Positions 49,054-58,377 of a DNA stretch of 64,000 bases are shown here, in pieces. The notes under the pieces are model-generated. The model was not told the origin of the DNA. It saw nothing but the letters and a program-made list of their open reading frames with translations, and ran no database searches. Source of the DNA: Microcaldota archaeon (GTDB lineage: Archaea; Micrarchaeota; Micrarchaeia; Norongarragalinales; UBA97); the NCBI GenBank assembly GCA_016194335.1, contig JACQBR010000021.1, forward strand, positions 1 through 64,000, in the 5' to 3' direction. A program made the position numbers and the translations under genes. How positions within the stretch are numbered: position 1 is the first letter of the stretch; each line of letters opens with the position of its first letter.

Positions 49054-52000
49054 ATGGCACTTAAGGATTTCACGCAGTATAATGCGCGCGAGTTGGAGGC
49101 GGAAGTTCTTTCCTACTGGGAGGAACGCAAGATTCCCGCAAAGCTCGCGTCTAAGCGCGAGGGGAAAAAGCGGTTTTTCCTCCTTGACGGCCCGCCGTAC
49201 ATCAACGCCGACCCGCACGTGGGGCACGTGAAGACCACGGCGTGCAAGGACATCTGGTCGCGCTTGAAGTACATGCAGGGATACAATTCCGTCTTCCAGG
49301 CGGGGTTCGACTGCCACGGGCTTCCCGTCGAGGTGATGGTGGAGAAGGAGCTGGGAATCACCAGCAAGCGCCAGATTTACGAAATGGGCATCGGGAAGTT
49401 CGACGCGGCGTGCCTTGCGAAAATCCTCAACAACGAGAAGACCTGGATGGCATACTACCGCCTTCTCGGCTCGTGGCGGGCGTATTTCGAGCCTTACTTC
49501 ACCTACAAGCCCTACTACATAGAAAGCGCGTGGTGGACTTTCCGCCAGCTTTACGAAAGCGGTTTTGTCGTGCAGGGAATGCGCAGCACGCACTGGTGCC
49601 CGCACTGCGAAACCGCGCTCTCGGGGTACGAGGTGAGCGACTCGTACGCGATGAAAAGCGACCCGAGCGTCTTCATCAAGTTCCGGCTCAAGCGCGGCAA
49701 GGAGGCCGCGGGAAATGGTGATGGCAGGGCGGTGAATGGAGGCGGGGAGGGGAGGCGCAACGAGTTTTTCCTCGTGTGGACCACCACGCCCTGGACGCTG
49801 GCCGCAAACGTCGCGCTCGCAGTGGCCCCGAGGGAGACTTACGTGCGCTTCCGGGCGAATTCCAAGCGCGGCCAGGAGTATTTCATCATGGCCGAAAAGC
49901 TCCTCACCAGGCAGTTGAAGGAGAACCTCGGCCTCACCGAAGTTTCAATCGTGGAGAAGCTGAAGGGAAGCGACCTGGCTGGCGTTGAGTACGAACCCGT
50001 AATCGAGTGCGAGGCGCAGAAGGAGCTTGACGGAAACCACAAGGCAAGGCGGGTGTGCCTGAGCATTCCGGTGATGACGAAAAAGAAATACCGCAAGCAC
50101 GTGAAGGTCGAGGAGACTGCGGCCGCCGGCGCAACGGCAACGCCGGGAAGGCTGCAGAAAAAAGGCAATGACGGCAGGAATGATTCGCAAAATAATCCGG
50201 CAGGCGGGGAAGGAAATCAAGGCAACCTAAATCCCCAGGAAGGGACGGCAATCCGGGATTCCTCGATTCCAACCATTCCCAACCAGCCTCCCGACCAGAG
50301 CGAGTTCGAGGAGTTCGTCACGATGAACGAGGGCACTGGAATCGTGCACTGCGCGCCCGGCCACGGCGCGACCGACTACCTTTTCGGAAAGCACTACGGC
50401 CTCCCTTCCGTCTCCCCGGTGAACGAGCAGGGGAAATACACCGGCGAGGTGGGCAGGTGGGAAGGGAAATTCGTCAAGGGCGGCCTCGAGCAGGAAATAA
50501 TCGACTATCTTGACCAGGGTGGGAAACTCGCGTTCGCGACAAAAATCACCCACTCCTACCCACTGTGCTGGAGGTGCAAGACCCCGCTTCTCTTCCGGAT
50601 GAGCGAGCAGATTTACCTCACGATTGAGCCGATCAAGGAGAAGATGCTCCGCGCGAACGAGAGCGTGAAGTGGATGCCCGGCTTCGGCGAGGAGGCGTTC
50701 GGCAACTGGGTGGCTGGCGCTTCGGACTGGTGCATCTCGCAACAGAGGTTCTGGGGAATTCCCATTCCCCTTTGGAACTGCGGCGGGTGCGGGGCAAAGA
50801 GGGTGATTGCAAGCGCGGAAGAACTGGCGCAAGCCTCACTGGGCCGCGTGGACGCCGCGTTGCTTACCGACCTGCACCGCCACACCGTCGACGCAATCAG
50901 GATAAAGTGCCTCGCGTGCGGCGGGGAGATGGCGCGCATTCCCGACATCTTCAACGTGTGGGTCGATTCCGGAATCGCGCCGTGGGCGTCCTTGGGCTAT
51001 CCGTACAGGAACAAGCAGTTTTTCCTCAGCGCCTTTCCCGTCGATTTGGTTGACGAAAGCCAGGACCAGGTGCGCGGGTGGTTCTACGCACTGATGTTTC
51101 TGGGAATGGCCGTGTTCAACACCTCGCCCTACACCGCAGTGGGAATGATGGGGTGGGTCACCGACGAGAAGGGCGAGAAGATGAGCAAGAGCCTCGGCAA
51201 CGTGGTGCCCGCCATGGCCGCGCTTGACAAGCTCGGCGCGGACGCGCTGCGGCTCTACTTCTGCTGGGACACCGCGCCTTGGGACGTGCAGAAATTCTCC
51301 TTCACCAACGCGGCTGAAGTCACGCGCTCCCTCAACATCCTCTTCAACGCCTACGCGTTCTACGCCACCTACTCCCCGTCGCAGGCCGCGGCGAGGCAGA
51401 TTGCCCCCGACGACGACGCGCTCACGGTGGAGGACAAGTGGCTCCTTTCGCGCCTGCACTCCACCACGGAAGAATGCACCATGCGCATCAGCAAGTTCGA
51501 GTTCCACCACGTTGGCAGGTCGATTGTGGATTTTATCACCAAAGACTTTTCGCGCTGGTACATCAAACTCGTGCGCGACAGGATGGCCGCCCACGCCCGC
51601 CATTCCGACAGGGCAATCTGCGCGGCCGTAATCCGCCACACCCTGCTCGAGTGCTGCAAGCTGCTCGCGCCCATCACGCCATTCATCAGCGAGTATCTCT
51701 TCCTCAAGCTGCAGGGGCCGAAGGGCGGCGAGAGCGTGCATTTCGAAAGCTACCCGCCGGCCAAAGCCGCGTTTATCGACAAGGAATTGGAGGGGAACAT
51801 GGCCGTCGCGGTTGCAGTGACCGAGGCGGCAGGCGCATTGCGCCAGGAGGGGCAGGTGAAGCTGCGCTGGCCGCTTAGGGAACTGGTCGTCACGGGCGAC
51901 AGGAGGCTCAAGAACATGCTTGCCGATTTCCTCCATCTCCTGCGAAGCCAGAACAACGTGCTCGTCGCGAGGTACGGCGAGGACTCCCCTTCGGGCCCGG

Positions 52001-53031
52001 CATTTAAGAGCAAGGTCATCACGGTCGGCGAGGGCGAGGGGGAGATGAAGGTGACGGTGCACCTCGACACGGCAATCACGCCCGAACTGAAGAAGCTCGC
52101 GATGCTGCGCGAGGTGAGCCGCGCCATCCAGGCGTCGCGCAAGCAGAACGGGTTTGTCGTCAAAGACCGCATCAGGGTCACGCTCTACTCGGCAGGCGAG
52201 GACTGGCAGGACTTTTTCGCCAAGAACACCTCTGAACTGGGGCAGGAGACCGGCGCGTCAAGCGCTTTCGTAGCCGGGAAGGAAGACGACCTCAAGGGCG
52301 ATTATTCCTGCGAGGTCAACGTGCCCGAACTCGGCCGAGTTCTCGTGAAGTATTCCAAGGTGCAGGCAACGCGGGAGGAGCTCGAGCGGATGGCGAGGGA
52401 AGAGGCGGAAGAGGCCGCGAAGATGAGGGAAGAGGAGGCAAGGCGCGCCGAGGCGGCCAAACGCGGGGAATCTGGAAGGCAGCAGGGAGCAAACCAAAAT
52501 CCGCCGGCTGACATTAAGGATGCCAATATTGCGGCTGCAGCTGCAGGCAAGGATTCGCCCCAAAAACAGGGCCGGGCGCCAGGCGTCCAATCGGATGGGG
52601 ATTCAATTTCGAATCAACCTTCGGGCACCCAAGCGCCTTCTGCGGTTTCAGCGCCCCAATCACAGAGTGTCACAATAGGTGACGACGAAAGTTGGGAGAA
52701 GTTGCAGGAGGAAGCGGGCGTCAGCAGCGAATCGGAAACCCAAAGCGAAGGCGGGCGCGAGGGCCCAAACGCCCAGGCCGATTCAGGGAAGGCCCAATCC
52801 GAATCTCCCAATGCCCTGACTGAATCCCCAATCGTCCAATCGGAATCGTCAAACGCACCGGCCGAAACTCCAGGCGCCCAATCGCAATCCCCAAGCGCCC
52901 CGGCCGAATCTCCAAACGCCAAACATGAAACCCAAATCCAGCCCGTGCAAAATTCCGGGCCCGGTTCAAGCTCCAAAAACCAGAATCAACAGCGCCCTGC
53001 CCGGACGCCTGACGACGAGCTGGGCGAGTAA
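49054..53031 (+). CDS. ileS: Isoleucyl-tRNA synthetase with long C-terminal tail
   Basis: This ~1325-residue class Ia synthetase charges tRNA-Ile. HIGH is HVGHVKT near residue 55, and KMSKS is EKMSKSLGNVV near 708. GTGIVHCAPGHGATDY lies in the editing domain, and a CGGCGA/CLACGG zinc pair is seen. Typical archaeal IleRS is about 1030-1070 residues. Two low-complexity inserts lie in the editing domain (GNGDGRAVNGGGEG, and a Gly/Asn/Pro stretch). Residues from ~1103 form a charged helix then a repetitive SPNA/ES-rich disordered tail. Start MALKDFTQYNARE; upstream ATGs at 49027 and 49042 are alternatives. Confidence 0.95.
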   Translation: MALKDFTQYNARELEAEVLSYWEERKIPAKLASKREGKKRFFLLDGPPYINADPHVGHVKTTACKDIWSRLKYMQGYNSVFQAGFDCHGLPVEVMVEKELGITSKRQIYEMGIGKFDAACLAKILNNEKTWMAYYRLLGSWRAYFEPYFTYKPYYIESAWWTFRQLYESGFVVQGMRSTHWCPHCETALSGYEVSDSYAMKSDPSVFIKFRLKRGKEAAGNGDGRAVNGGGEGRRNEFFLVWTTTPWTLAANVALAVAPRETYVRFRANSKRGQEYFIMAEKLLTRQLKENLGLTEVSIVEKLKGSDLAGVEYEPVIECEAQKELDGNHKARRVCLSIPVMTKKKYRKHVKVEETAAAGATATPGRLQKKGNDGRNDSQNNPAGGEGNQGNLNPQEGTAIRDSSIPTIPNQPPDQSEFEEFVTMNEGTGIVHCAPGHGATDYLFGKHYGLPSVSPVNEQGKYTGEVGRWEGKFVKGGLEQEIIDYLDQGGKLAFATKITHSYPLCWRCKTPLLFRMSEQIYLTIEPIKEKMLRANESVKWMPGFGEEAFGNWVAGASDWCISQQRFWGIPIPLWNCGGCGAKRVIASAEELAQASLGRVDAALLTDLHRHTVDAIRIKCLACGGEMARIPDIFNVWVDSGIAPWASLGYPYRNKQFFLSAFPVDLVDESQDQVRGWFYALMFLGMAVFNTSPYTAVGMMGWVTDEKGEKMSKSLGNVVPAMAALDKLGADALRLYFCWDTAPWDVQKFSFTNAAEVTRSLNILFNAYAFYATYSPSQAAARQIAPDDDALTVEDKWLLSRLHSTTEECTMRISKFEFHHVGRSIVDFITKDFSRWYIKLVRDRMAAHARHSDRAICAAVIRHTLLECCKLLAPITPFISEYLFLKLQGPKGGESVHFESYPPAKAAFIDKELEGNMAVAVAVTEAAGALRQEGQVKLRWPLRELVVTGDRRLKNMLADFLHLLRSQNNVLVARYGEDSPSGPAFKSKVITVGEGEGEMKVTVHLDTAITPELKKLAMLREVSRAIQASRKQNGFVVKDRIRVTLYSAGEDWQDFFAKNTSELGQETGASSAFVAGKEDDLKGDYSCEVNVPELGRVLVKYSKVQATREELERMAREEAEEAAKMREEEARRAEAAKRGESGRQQGANQNPPADIKDANIAAAAAGKDSPQKQGRAPGVQSDGDSISNQPSGTQAPSAVSAPQSQSVTIGDDESWEKLQEEAGVSSESETQSEGGREGPNAQADSGKAQSESPNALTESPIVQSESSNAPAETPGAQSQSPSAPAESPNAKHETQIQPVQNSGPGSSSKNQNQQRPARTPDDELGE

Positions 53032-53080
53032 GATGCGCCTTGCCCGCCTGCCGCCTTCCTTTGGGGTGCCGGGGGTAAAG

Positions 53081-54001
53081 TCATTTTTCAGGCTTGTTTC
53101 GTGCCAATATCTTCTCCATGTGCTCTTCAAGTTCCCGGACGAACTCGTTCAAGTGACCGGGATCCGGACGGTTGACGAACACGGGGTCTTGCGTGATTTC
53201 GGCAGCTAGCTGCGCCAGATGCCCGTGGAGGTCTTGGGTGTTTTTTTCGTACTCTCTTTTGTACGCGGGTATTTTCATGGCACTCGCGAGCTTTGCTTTC
53301 ACGGCCTTTTCCGGGGCCGCATGGGCCAAAGGCATTTCCCCGGCGATCACCAACAAGTCCGCCAGGTCGCGGGACCGGTTTGGTTGCACGCGCCGAGTCA
53401 AGATTGCCCTTATTTTTTCGCAAGCAATCTCCTGCAAAGAGTAACACAACGCAATTGGCGGCGAAAAATAGTCCAGCGATATTTGGCCGAACATGGCGTT
53501 AAGCTCACGCTGCTGCGCCAATGTGGCGGCGGACATGATTGGCTTTTCCACCGGTGGAAATTCCAGTGTTTCGTCGAAAGAGACGGTCATCTTCAGTTTG
53601 CTCCGCCTGCCCCCGGCTTGGGGAGTCAACAGGAAGTAGCTCATAATGCCGCCGCTGTGGGTGCCGGCTATTCCAGTCTTTACCTTATCGTGAAAATCCC
53701 ACTCCAGCCCCAGTTCCTCCATTACCCGTTCTACTACCATTACCCTGAATTGGCGTTCCTTGATTCTCCGTTCGCTTGCCCAAGTGAAGTCAAGGTCTTC
53801 GCTAAACCGGTAGAAACCGAAGTACGCCTTTACAAGGCAGGTTCCGCCCTTGAAAGCCAAGCACGAACATTCCGGCAAGGCGTAAATTTCCCTAAGGGCA
53901 AAAGTAAGCCAAATGTCTTTTTCAACTAGTGACACGGGATTCCCGCCCACAGCCGAGAGGCTTTCGGCAAACCGCCTCACTCTAATCGGGTCGTACTTCA
54001 T
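53081..54001 (-). CDS. abiEii: AbiEii-type nucleotidyltransferase toxin
   Basis: This 306-residue protein has CLAFKGGTCLVKAYFGFYRF with SEDLDFTWAS, the nucleotidyltransferase motif of AbiEii/AbiGii toxins, and YSLQEIACEKIRAILTRRVQ later. These toxins transfer nucleotides to tRNA or similar targets and act in phage defence. It overlaps the antitoxin gene by 4 bp (53998-54001), as in known AbiE pairs. Confidence 0.9.
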   Translation of the reverse strand: MKYDPIRVRRFAESLSAVGGNPVSLVEKDIWLTFALREIYALPECSCLAFKGGTCLVKAYFGFYRFSEDLDFTWASERRIKERQFRVMVVERVMEELGLEWDFHDKVKTGIAGTHSGGIMSYFLLTPQAGGRRSKLKMTVSFDETLEFPPVEKPIMSAATLAQQRELNAMFGQISLDYFSPPIALCYSLQEIACEKIRAILTRRVQPNRSRDLADLLVIAGEMPLAHAAPEKAVKAKLASAMKIPAYKREYEKNTQDLHGHLAQLAAEITQDPVFVNRPDPGHLNEFVRELEEHMEKILARNKPEK

Positions 54002-54678
54002 TTTCTCAATCTTTCAAACGCTTCCTTCATAAGCACCGCGTACCACTTGGGATACTTGCCTGCCAGCGAAATCAACTGCCTTAGCAGCTTATCCCTATCC
54101 CTGGTTTTCGAGTAAACTTCTGGCAGAATGACGCGGGAATAACCGCCCGCCTTGCTTCTGGCGTTAAAATACGCGTAATCCGCAAGCGTCCTAGCAGGCT
54201 CGCTGAAACGCTTTGCCCCCTCCTTTCGCACCAACTTGTTGAAAGGCACTCCGGAAAGCCGCTTGAACTCGAAGACAAGCCCTCCAAAAGCCGTGCGGTA
54301 ACGCTTGACGCGTTTCTTGGCAATAACCGTAAGAGTACTCAAATGCTGCTGCTCCGAAAGCCCCGCAAGCTCCAACGCAGCAGCCAAGCCAAAATACCAG
54401 TTGTCCTTCAGCTTCAAATTGCACGCCTTAGCAACAACGTCGAGAGCGTCTTCTTGGATTGTGTTCAACTGCCGCTCTTCGGGGCTCCTGACGTAATAAA
54501 CTCCCTTGAAGAGCACCGGTTCAAGCACCCCGGCCCGGCTAAGCCCCGCCAAAGCAGTCTTAAAATCAACCCCCAACAATTTGCAGGCGTCCTTTATTTC
54601 ATCAGTGGAAACTACCTTGCCCGAGCGCAGGATAAGGACGCTATACACCTTGCCCGCCTTGCTGGACTGAAACGCCAT
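53998..54678 (-). CDS. abiEi: AbiEi-type antitoxin/repressor
   Basis: This 226-residue protein has an N-terminal winged helix (KVYSVLILRSGKVVSTDEIK, ALAGLSRAGVLEPVLFKGVY) and a C-terminal domain typical of AbiEi. It neutralises the toxin and represses the operon. First gene of the pair; the palindrome at 54722 is its likely operator. Confidence 0.85.
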   Translation of the reverse strand: MAFQSSKAGKVYSVLILRSGKVVSTDEIKDACKLLGVDFKTALAGLSRAGVLEPVLFKGVYYVRSPEERQLNTIQEDALDVVAKACNLKLKDNWYFGLAAALELAGLSEQQHLSTLTVIAKKRVKRYRTAFGGLVFEFKRLSGVPFNKLVRKEGAKRFSEPARTLADYAYFNARSKAGGYSRVILPEVYSKTRDRDKLLRQLISLAGKYPKWYAVLMKEAFERLRK

Positions 54679-54721
54679 AATGCCACCAGGCTAACGCCTG
54701 CGCGTGAATCAAGTGAATTAA

Positions 54722-54734
54722 ACTATAATATAGT
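54722..54734. promoter_or_regulatory. Palindrome overlapping the AbiE promoter
   Basis: ACTATAATATAGT is a perfect 13-base palindrome with a central A, about 45 bp upstream of the AbiEi start. It overlaps TATA-like sequence, so binding there would block transcription. A second GCTATATTAA box lies at about 54748. No gene is seen in the rest of 54679-54892. Confidence 0.6.
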
Positions 54735-54892
54735 TGAACAAATGACGCTATATTAACCTTTTCCCGTCGCCCGCGCAGGTTCGTGGAAAGGAACCCGAGC
54801 CTCCACCCCAATGGGAGGCGCGGGAGATTTTCGGGAGCAAATCACGCGCTTTACGCGCACAACATCGTTCCGGGAAGTTGAGTTTGCGGCCC

Positions 54893-55555
54893 TCAGTTTT
54901 TTCCCAACGCCATTATCTTCTGGCAGAGCGCGTCGATGCCGGTCCGCTCAATCGCGCTCACCCGGAGGATTTTCCCTTCCCCGCTTGTGTTCAGCGGGAT
55001 GTTTGCGCCGAATTCGAACAAAGTCCGTCGTGGAGCCTGCTTGGCAAGCAAGTCGCATTTGTTGAGGACCGGGACGACGGGAATGCCGGAAAGTTTCTTC
55101 AGCCTCCGGCCGCACTCGATGAGAAAGCCCTCGCCCGCGGAAAGAGAGCTGCTTCCGAAAACCAAGATGCACGCGTCGGCAAAGTTGCCAAGAAGAGGCG
55201 CGTTGCCCTCCAGAAGGAAGAACTCCATCCCGCCCCGGAAGTCAAGGAGGGCCACGCGCGGCTCGATGCGCGCCAATTCCCCCCTGAAGACCGAGTCGGC
55301 CGAGGCGTTGCGCAGAATCCTCTGCAATGCGGTTTCCTCGCCCTCCCCCCCGCGCAGCTCGCGCCTGATGCTATAGAACGAGCGGATGTCAAGGCCGGGG
55401 GCGTATTTCGCCCTCCTGCACGCCGCGTCCATGTTTACTATAGTGCAGGAAACGCCGCGCTTGGCAAAATGGCCCGAAAGCGAAAAGCACAGGCTGCTCT
55501 TGCCCACGCCCTGCGACCCGACGACTGCAAGCCTCAAAGCACTCCACCCTACCAT
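54893..55555 (-). CDS. GPN-loop-like GTPase, GPN motif altered
   Basis: About 220 residues from MVGWSALRLAVVGSQGVGKS (P-loop). YAPGLDIRSFYSIRRELRGG corresponds to the GPN-loop region, but GPN reads GEG. The base motif is VVPVLNKCDLLAKQ. GPN GTPases act as dimers in RNA polymerase assembly; without GPN, hydrolysis may differ. The ORF extends to 55615. It could also be another Soj/GPN-related P-loop NTPase. Confidence 0.7.
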   Translation of the reverse strand: MVGWSALRLAVVGSQGVGKSSLCFSLSGHFAKRGVSCTIVNMDAACRRAKYAPGLDIRSFYSIRRELRGGEGEETALQRILRNASADSVFRGELARIEPRVALLDFRGGMEFFLLEGNAPLLGNFADACILVFGSSSLSAGEGFLIECGRRLKKLSGIPVVPVLNKCDLLAKQAPRRTLFEFGANIPLNTSGEGKILRVSAIERTGIDALCQKIMALGKN

Positions 55556-55659
55556 CCGGTTTGCGGGAACTTGAGGAATAGGACATTTCACCAAACGGAA
55601 AAACGGTGAAACCACCCTCCCCGCCCAACTCCGGCAAGCTTAATCAACTGCAACAAAAT

Positions 55660-55672
55660 GTTTTTATACCAT
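55660..55672 (+). promoter_or_regulatory. TATA-like promoter of surface protein 1
   Basis: AAATGTTTTTATACCATCC contains a TTTTTATACC box about 90 bp upstream of the 55755 start. An AGGTG ribosome binding site lies at about 55743-55748. Confidence 0.55.
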
Positions 55673-55754
55673 CCAAGAGTAGCCATACTGGATGTCCCGT
55701 TCTATAACTGATTGTTGCGAGGCGATTTGATTGACTTCCAAACTAGGTGCAGCC

Positions 55755-58007
55755 ATGTCCGCTAAGACTCAACACAATAAGGCGCAACACAATCCGAGAA
55801 TCTTCACGCTCGCGTTTCTCCTCCTCGCCTCGTTTTCGCTCTTCGCGTCGGCAGGCCTCAACCTCAACGTCACCCTCACCGAGCCGGCCAACGCCGCAAA
55901 CTCCAGCGCTGGTGGCTTCACTTTCACGTTCGTCCCCACGATACAGAACGACACTGGAATCGACGCGACCAACTTCTCAAACGCGTCGATTTGGGTTGCG
56001 AACACCAGCGCCCTGGCGGCTGGCGTCCCCGGCGTCAACTGGGCCCTCAACCAGACCGTCAACGCGACGCAAGCATTGAGAAACGCCACTGCATATTCCA
56101 TCACGGTAAGCGGGCTTTCCCAAGGCAATTATGTTTGGAGCGCGAACGTTTCCACCAACTACTCCGGCACGGGCGGCGCGTCCAACTTCTCCCTTACGGG
56201 CACCAATCTCGTCAGCGTGTTCAACCGCACGTTCAATATAGACAACACCGCGCCCAATTCTCCGGCATCCGTGTCGATATCGAGTGGTGCGAACGTGTCT
56301 AACGGGAGCATTTCGTACACTCCGAGTGATGCTGTAACTGGGGTTGCGAATTCGACGGTTTGGGTGTTTAACAACAGTGGGAATGCGAATAACGCCAGTT
56401 ACGCGACTAATGCGTTCAGCAATGGGACTGCGGTTCAGGCGGTGTTTAGCAACCTGCTGGTCAACGGGGTCAAGTACAATTACACGTTCCAGACTTGCGA
56501 CTCTGCGGGCAACTGTGCGAATGTGACTCCGACGACGAATGTGCTTTATGACAACGCAACGCCTAACTACCTCACGGTTGCCGGGCCCGTAAGCAATGGC
56601 AATGTCACCAACGGGTCGGTAACCTTCACGCCTGGCGACGCTGTGAGCGGAGTCTCTAACGTGACGGTCTGGGCGTTTAACAACAGCCGCAACGCGGCCA
56701 ACCGGAGCGTGTTGTTCGCAAACTTCGTCAACGGCTCGTCGGTGACAGTGAGCATCAACAACCTCCTCACAACCGGAGTCACGTACAATTACACGTTCCA
56801 ACTGTGCGACTCTGCAAATAACTGCGCCAACTTCACCTCGGTTACGAATGTCACTTACGACAATGTGACTCCCGCCTACTTCGTTTCGACAATTCCTGCC
56901 AACAACAGCAACCAGTCTGCCAAGTCCCTCAACGTGAGCTTCACCCCAGGGGACGACAGGACGGGAATTGCCAACACCACCGTTTGGGTGGTTAACGTCA
57001 ACGGCACTTACTTGGCGAGCGTCACAAACACCACCGTGGTTAACGGAACGCTTCTGGTGACTGGATTCGCCAGCGTGCTTCCCGCGGGGACTTACAACGT
57101 AACCACGCAGGAGTGCGACTACGCCAACAACTGCGCAAACTTCAGCGGCGTGTTCGTCACCGTCGACTACACCCCCCCCGCGCTGGCATTCGGGAACTAC
57201 ACGCCCGCCTCGGGAGTCAAGCTCGACAACCAAACCCTCTTCATCAACATCTCGGTTAGCGACGCGAGGTTCCCGACCGGAGGCAACATCACCCTCTCGA
57301 TGAACGGCGTGAACCTCTCAAGCCAGTTCAGCAACTATCCCTACGGCAGCGTCTTCTGGAACTCCACCCAAACCATCTCGTTCTGCGACGTGGCGACCTA
57401 CGTGATATACGTCTACGATTCGGCGGGCAACCTCAACGCAACCGCATCGAGCACTGCAACCGGCCCCGGAAGCTGCGGCAGCGGCACCAACTCCGGCAGC
57501 GGCGGCGGAAGTTCCGGAGGGGGAAGCGTTTACACGCCGGTGGCAACGGCCACTCCGACTCCGGCTGCAAGCGCGACTCCCGCCCCATCGGGAACTCCAA
57601 GCGCAACGGAGACGCCCGCGGCAACTGCAACCCCGACTCCCGCACCAACAGTTCAGGCAACCCCAACCGCAACGCCCTCGCCCCGGCAGGTGGCCGCAGT
57701 GCAGGGCACGATTGGGGAGTTGCGCGCGACCGCTGCGGCTTCCAACCCCGAAGTGAGGCAATACCTCGACGCTGCCCAGAGGCTGTTGGCAAGCGGCAAC
57801 TTGGCAAGGGCGCAGGCGTACGTCAAGCTGGCCCAGCAGGCCGCAGGAAAAACTACGGCCGTGGCAAGCGCGTCGGCAACCGCGGTGGCGGCGCCGGCAA
57901 GGAAGGCGGCAGGGCTTGACTTCACCACCGTTGCCTTCGTGGCGCTGCTGGCGGTAGGTGCCATCGCCCTCTACTGGAACTTCGCAGGCCGCGGTAAGAA
58001 AAAGTAG
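55755..58007 (+). CDS. Surface protein with Ig-like repeats and C-terminal anchor
   Basis: This ~750-residue exported protein has a signal peptide (RIFTLAFLLLASFSLFASAG), then about three ~95-residue beta repeats with related strings such as YNYTFQTCDSAGNCAN and YNYTFQLCDSANNCAN. A Ser/Gly and Thr/Pro/Ala stalk follows, then the C-terminal module IGELRATAAASNPEVRQYLD with a membrane helix VALLAVGAIALYWNFAG and GKKK end. Many N-x-S/T sites suggest glycosylation. It is probably an S-layer or adhesin. The ATG 55755 is preferred over TTG 55731. Confidence 0.8.
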   Translation: MSAKTQHNKAQHNPRIFTLAFLLLASFSLFASAGLNLNVTLTEPANAANSSAGGFTFTFVPTIQNDTGIDATNFSNASIWVANTSALAAGVPGVNWALNQTVNATQALRNATAYSITVSGLSQGNYVWSANVSTNYSGTGGASNFSLTGTNLVSVFNRTFNIDNTAPNSPASVSISSGANVSNGSISYTPSDAVTGVANSTVWVFNNSGNANNASYATNAFSNGTAVQAVFSNLLVNGVKYNYTFQTCDSAGNCANVTPTTNVLYDNATPNYLTVAGPVSNGNVTNGSVTFTPGDAVSGVSNVTVWAFNNSRNAANRSVLFANFVNGSSVTVSINNLLTTGVTYNYTFQLCDSANNCANFTSVTNVTYDNVTPAYFVSTIPANNSNQSAKSLNVSFTPGDDRTGIANTTVWVVNVNGTYLASVTNTTVVNGTLLVTGFASVLPAGTYNVTTQECDYANNCANFSGVFVTVDYTPPALAFGNYTPASGVKLDNQTLFINISVSDARFPTGGNITLSMNGVNLSSQFSNYPYGSVFWNSTQTISFCDVATYVIYVYDSAGNLNATASSTATGPGSCGSGTNSGSGGGSSGGGSVYTPVATATPTPAASATPAPSGTPSATETPAATATPTPAPTVQATPTATPSPRQVAAVQGTIGELRATAAASNPEVRQYLDAAQRLLASGNLARAQAYVKLAQQAAGKTTAVASASATAVAAPARKAAGLDFTTVAFVALLAVGAIALYWNFAGRGKKK

Positions 58008-58017
58008 GAAAGCCGAT

Positions 58018-58048
58018 GGGGGGTTAAACCCCCAATTCCTTTTTTTAT
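58018..58048 (+). terminator. Hairpin/T-tract terminator after surface protein 1
   Basis: GGGGGGTTAAACCCCC is followed by a T-rich run (CCTTTTTTTATTC). The same hairpin with a T-tract follows the second surface protein, suggesting a shared termination signal. Confidence 0.7.
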
Positions 58049-58227
58049 TCTTTCTTGTTTTAAGTTTTTTTTGTTTATTCTTCCCGCTATCTGCCCCCTT
58101 GATTTTTTCTTCCCAAATCCATGGGTGATTAAAGCACGCCGAACCATTGGTTTCAGGTTATTACGTCTTTGTGAAATGGGGGTTTTTATCCCGAAAACAT
58201 CTTGGGGCCGGCCGGGCGCATCGCAAT

Positions 58228-58241
58228 CTTTTTATATTATG
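58228..58241 (+). promoter_or_regulatory. TATA-like promoter of surface protein 2
   Basis: AATCTTTTTATATTATGCCC contains TTTATATTATG about 140 bp upstream of the 58378 start, implying a long leader. Apart from this and the terminator, 58008-58377 shows no gene. Confidence 0.5.
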
Positions 58242-58377
58242 CCCAAGTAATAGAATCGGTCGCCTGATGCATAGGTATCCCCGCCGTGCCGTTGGTTCAT
58301 TTGCCCAGCTTGGGGCTTTCCCCGCGGGCAAGGCGGCAGTCGGTTCGTTTCTCTAAATCGTGAAGGTGGTTTGCAAG

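Noticed and set aside
50836-52062. 408-aa minus-strand ORF
   Set aside because: Antisense to ileS core motifs; no domain.
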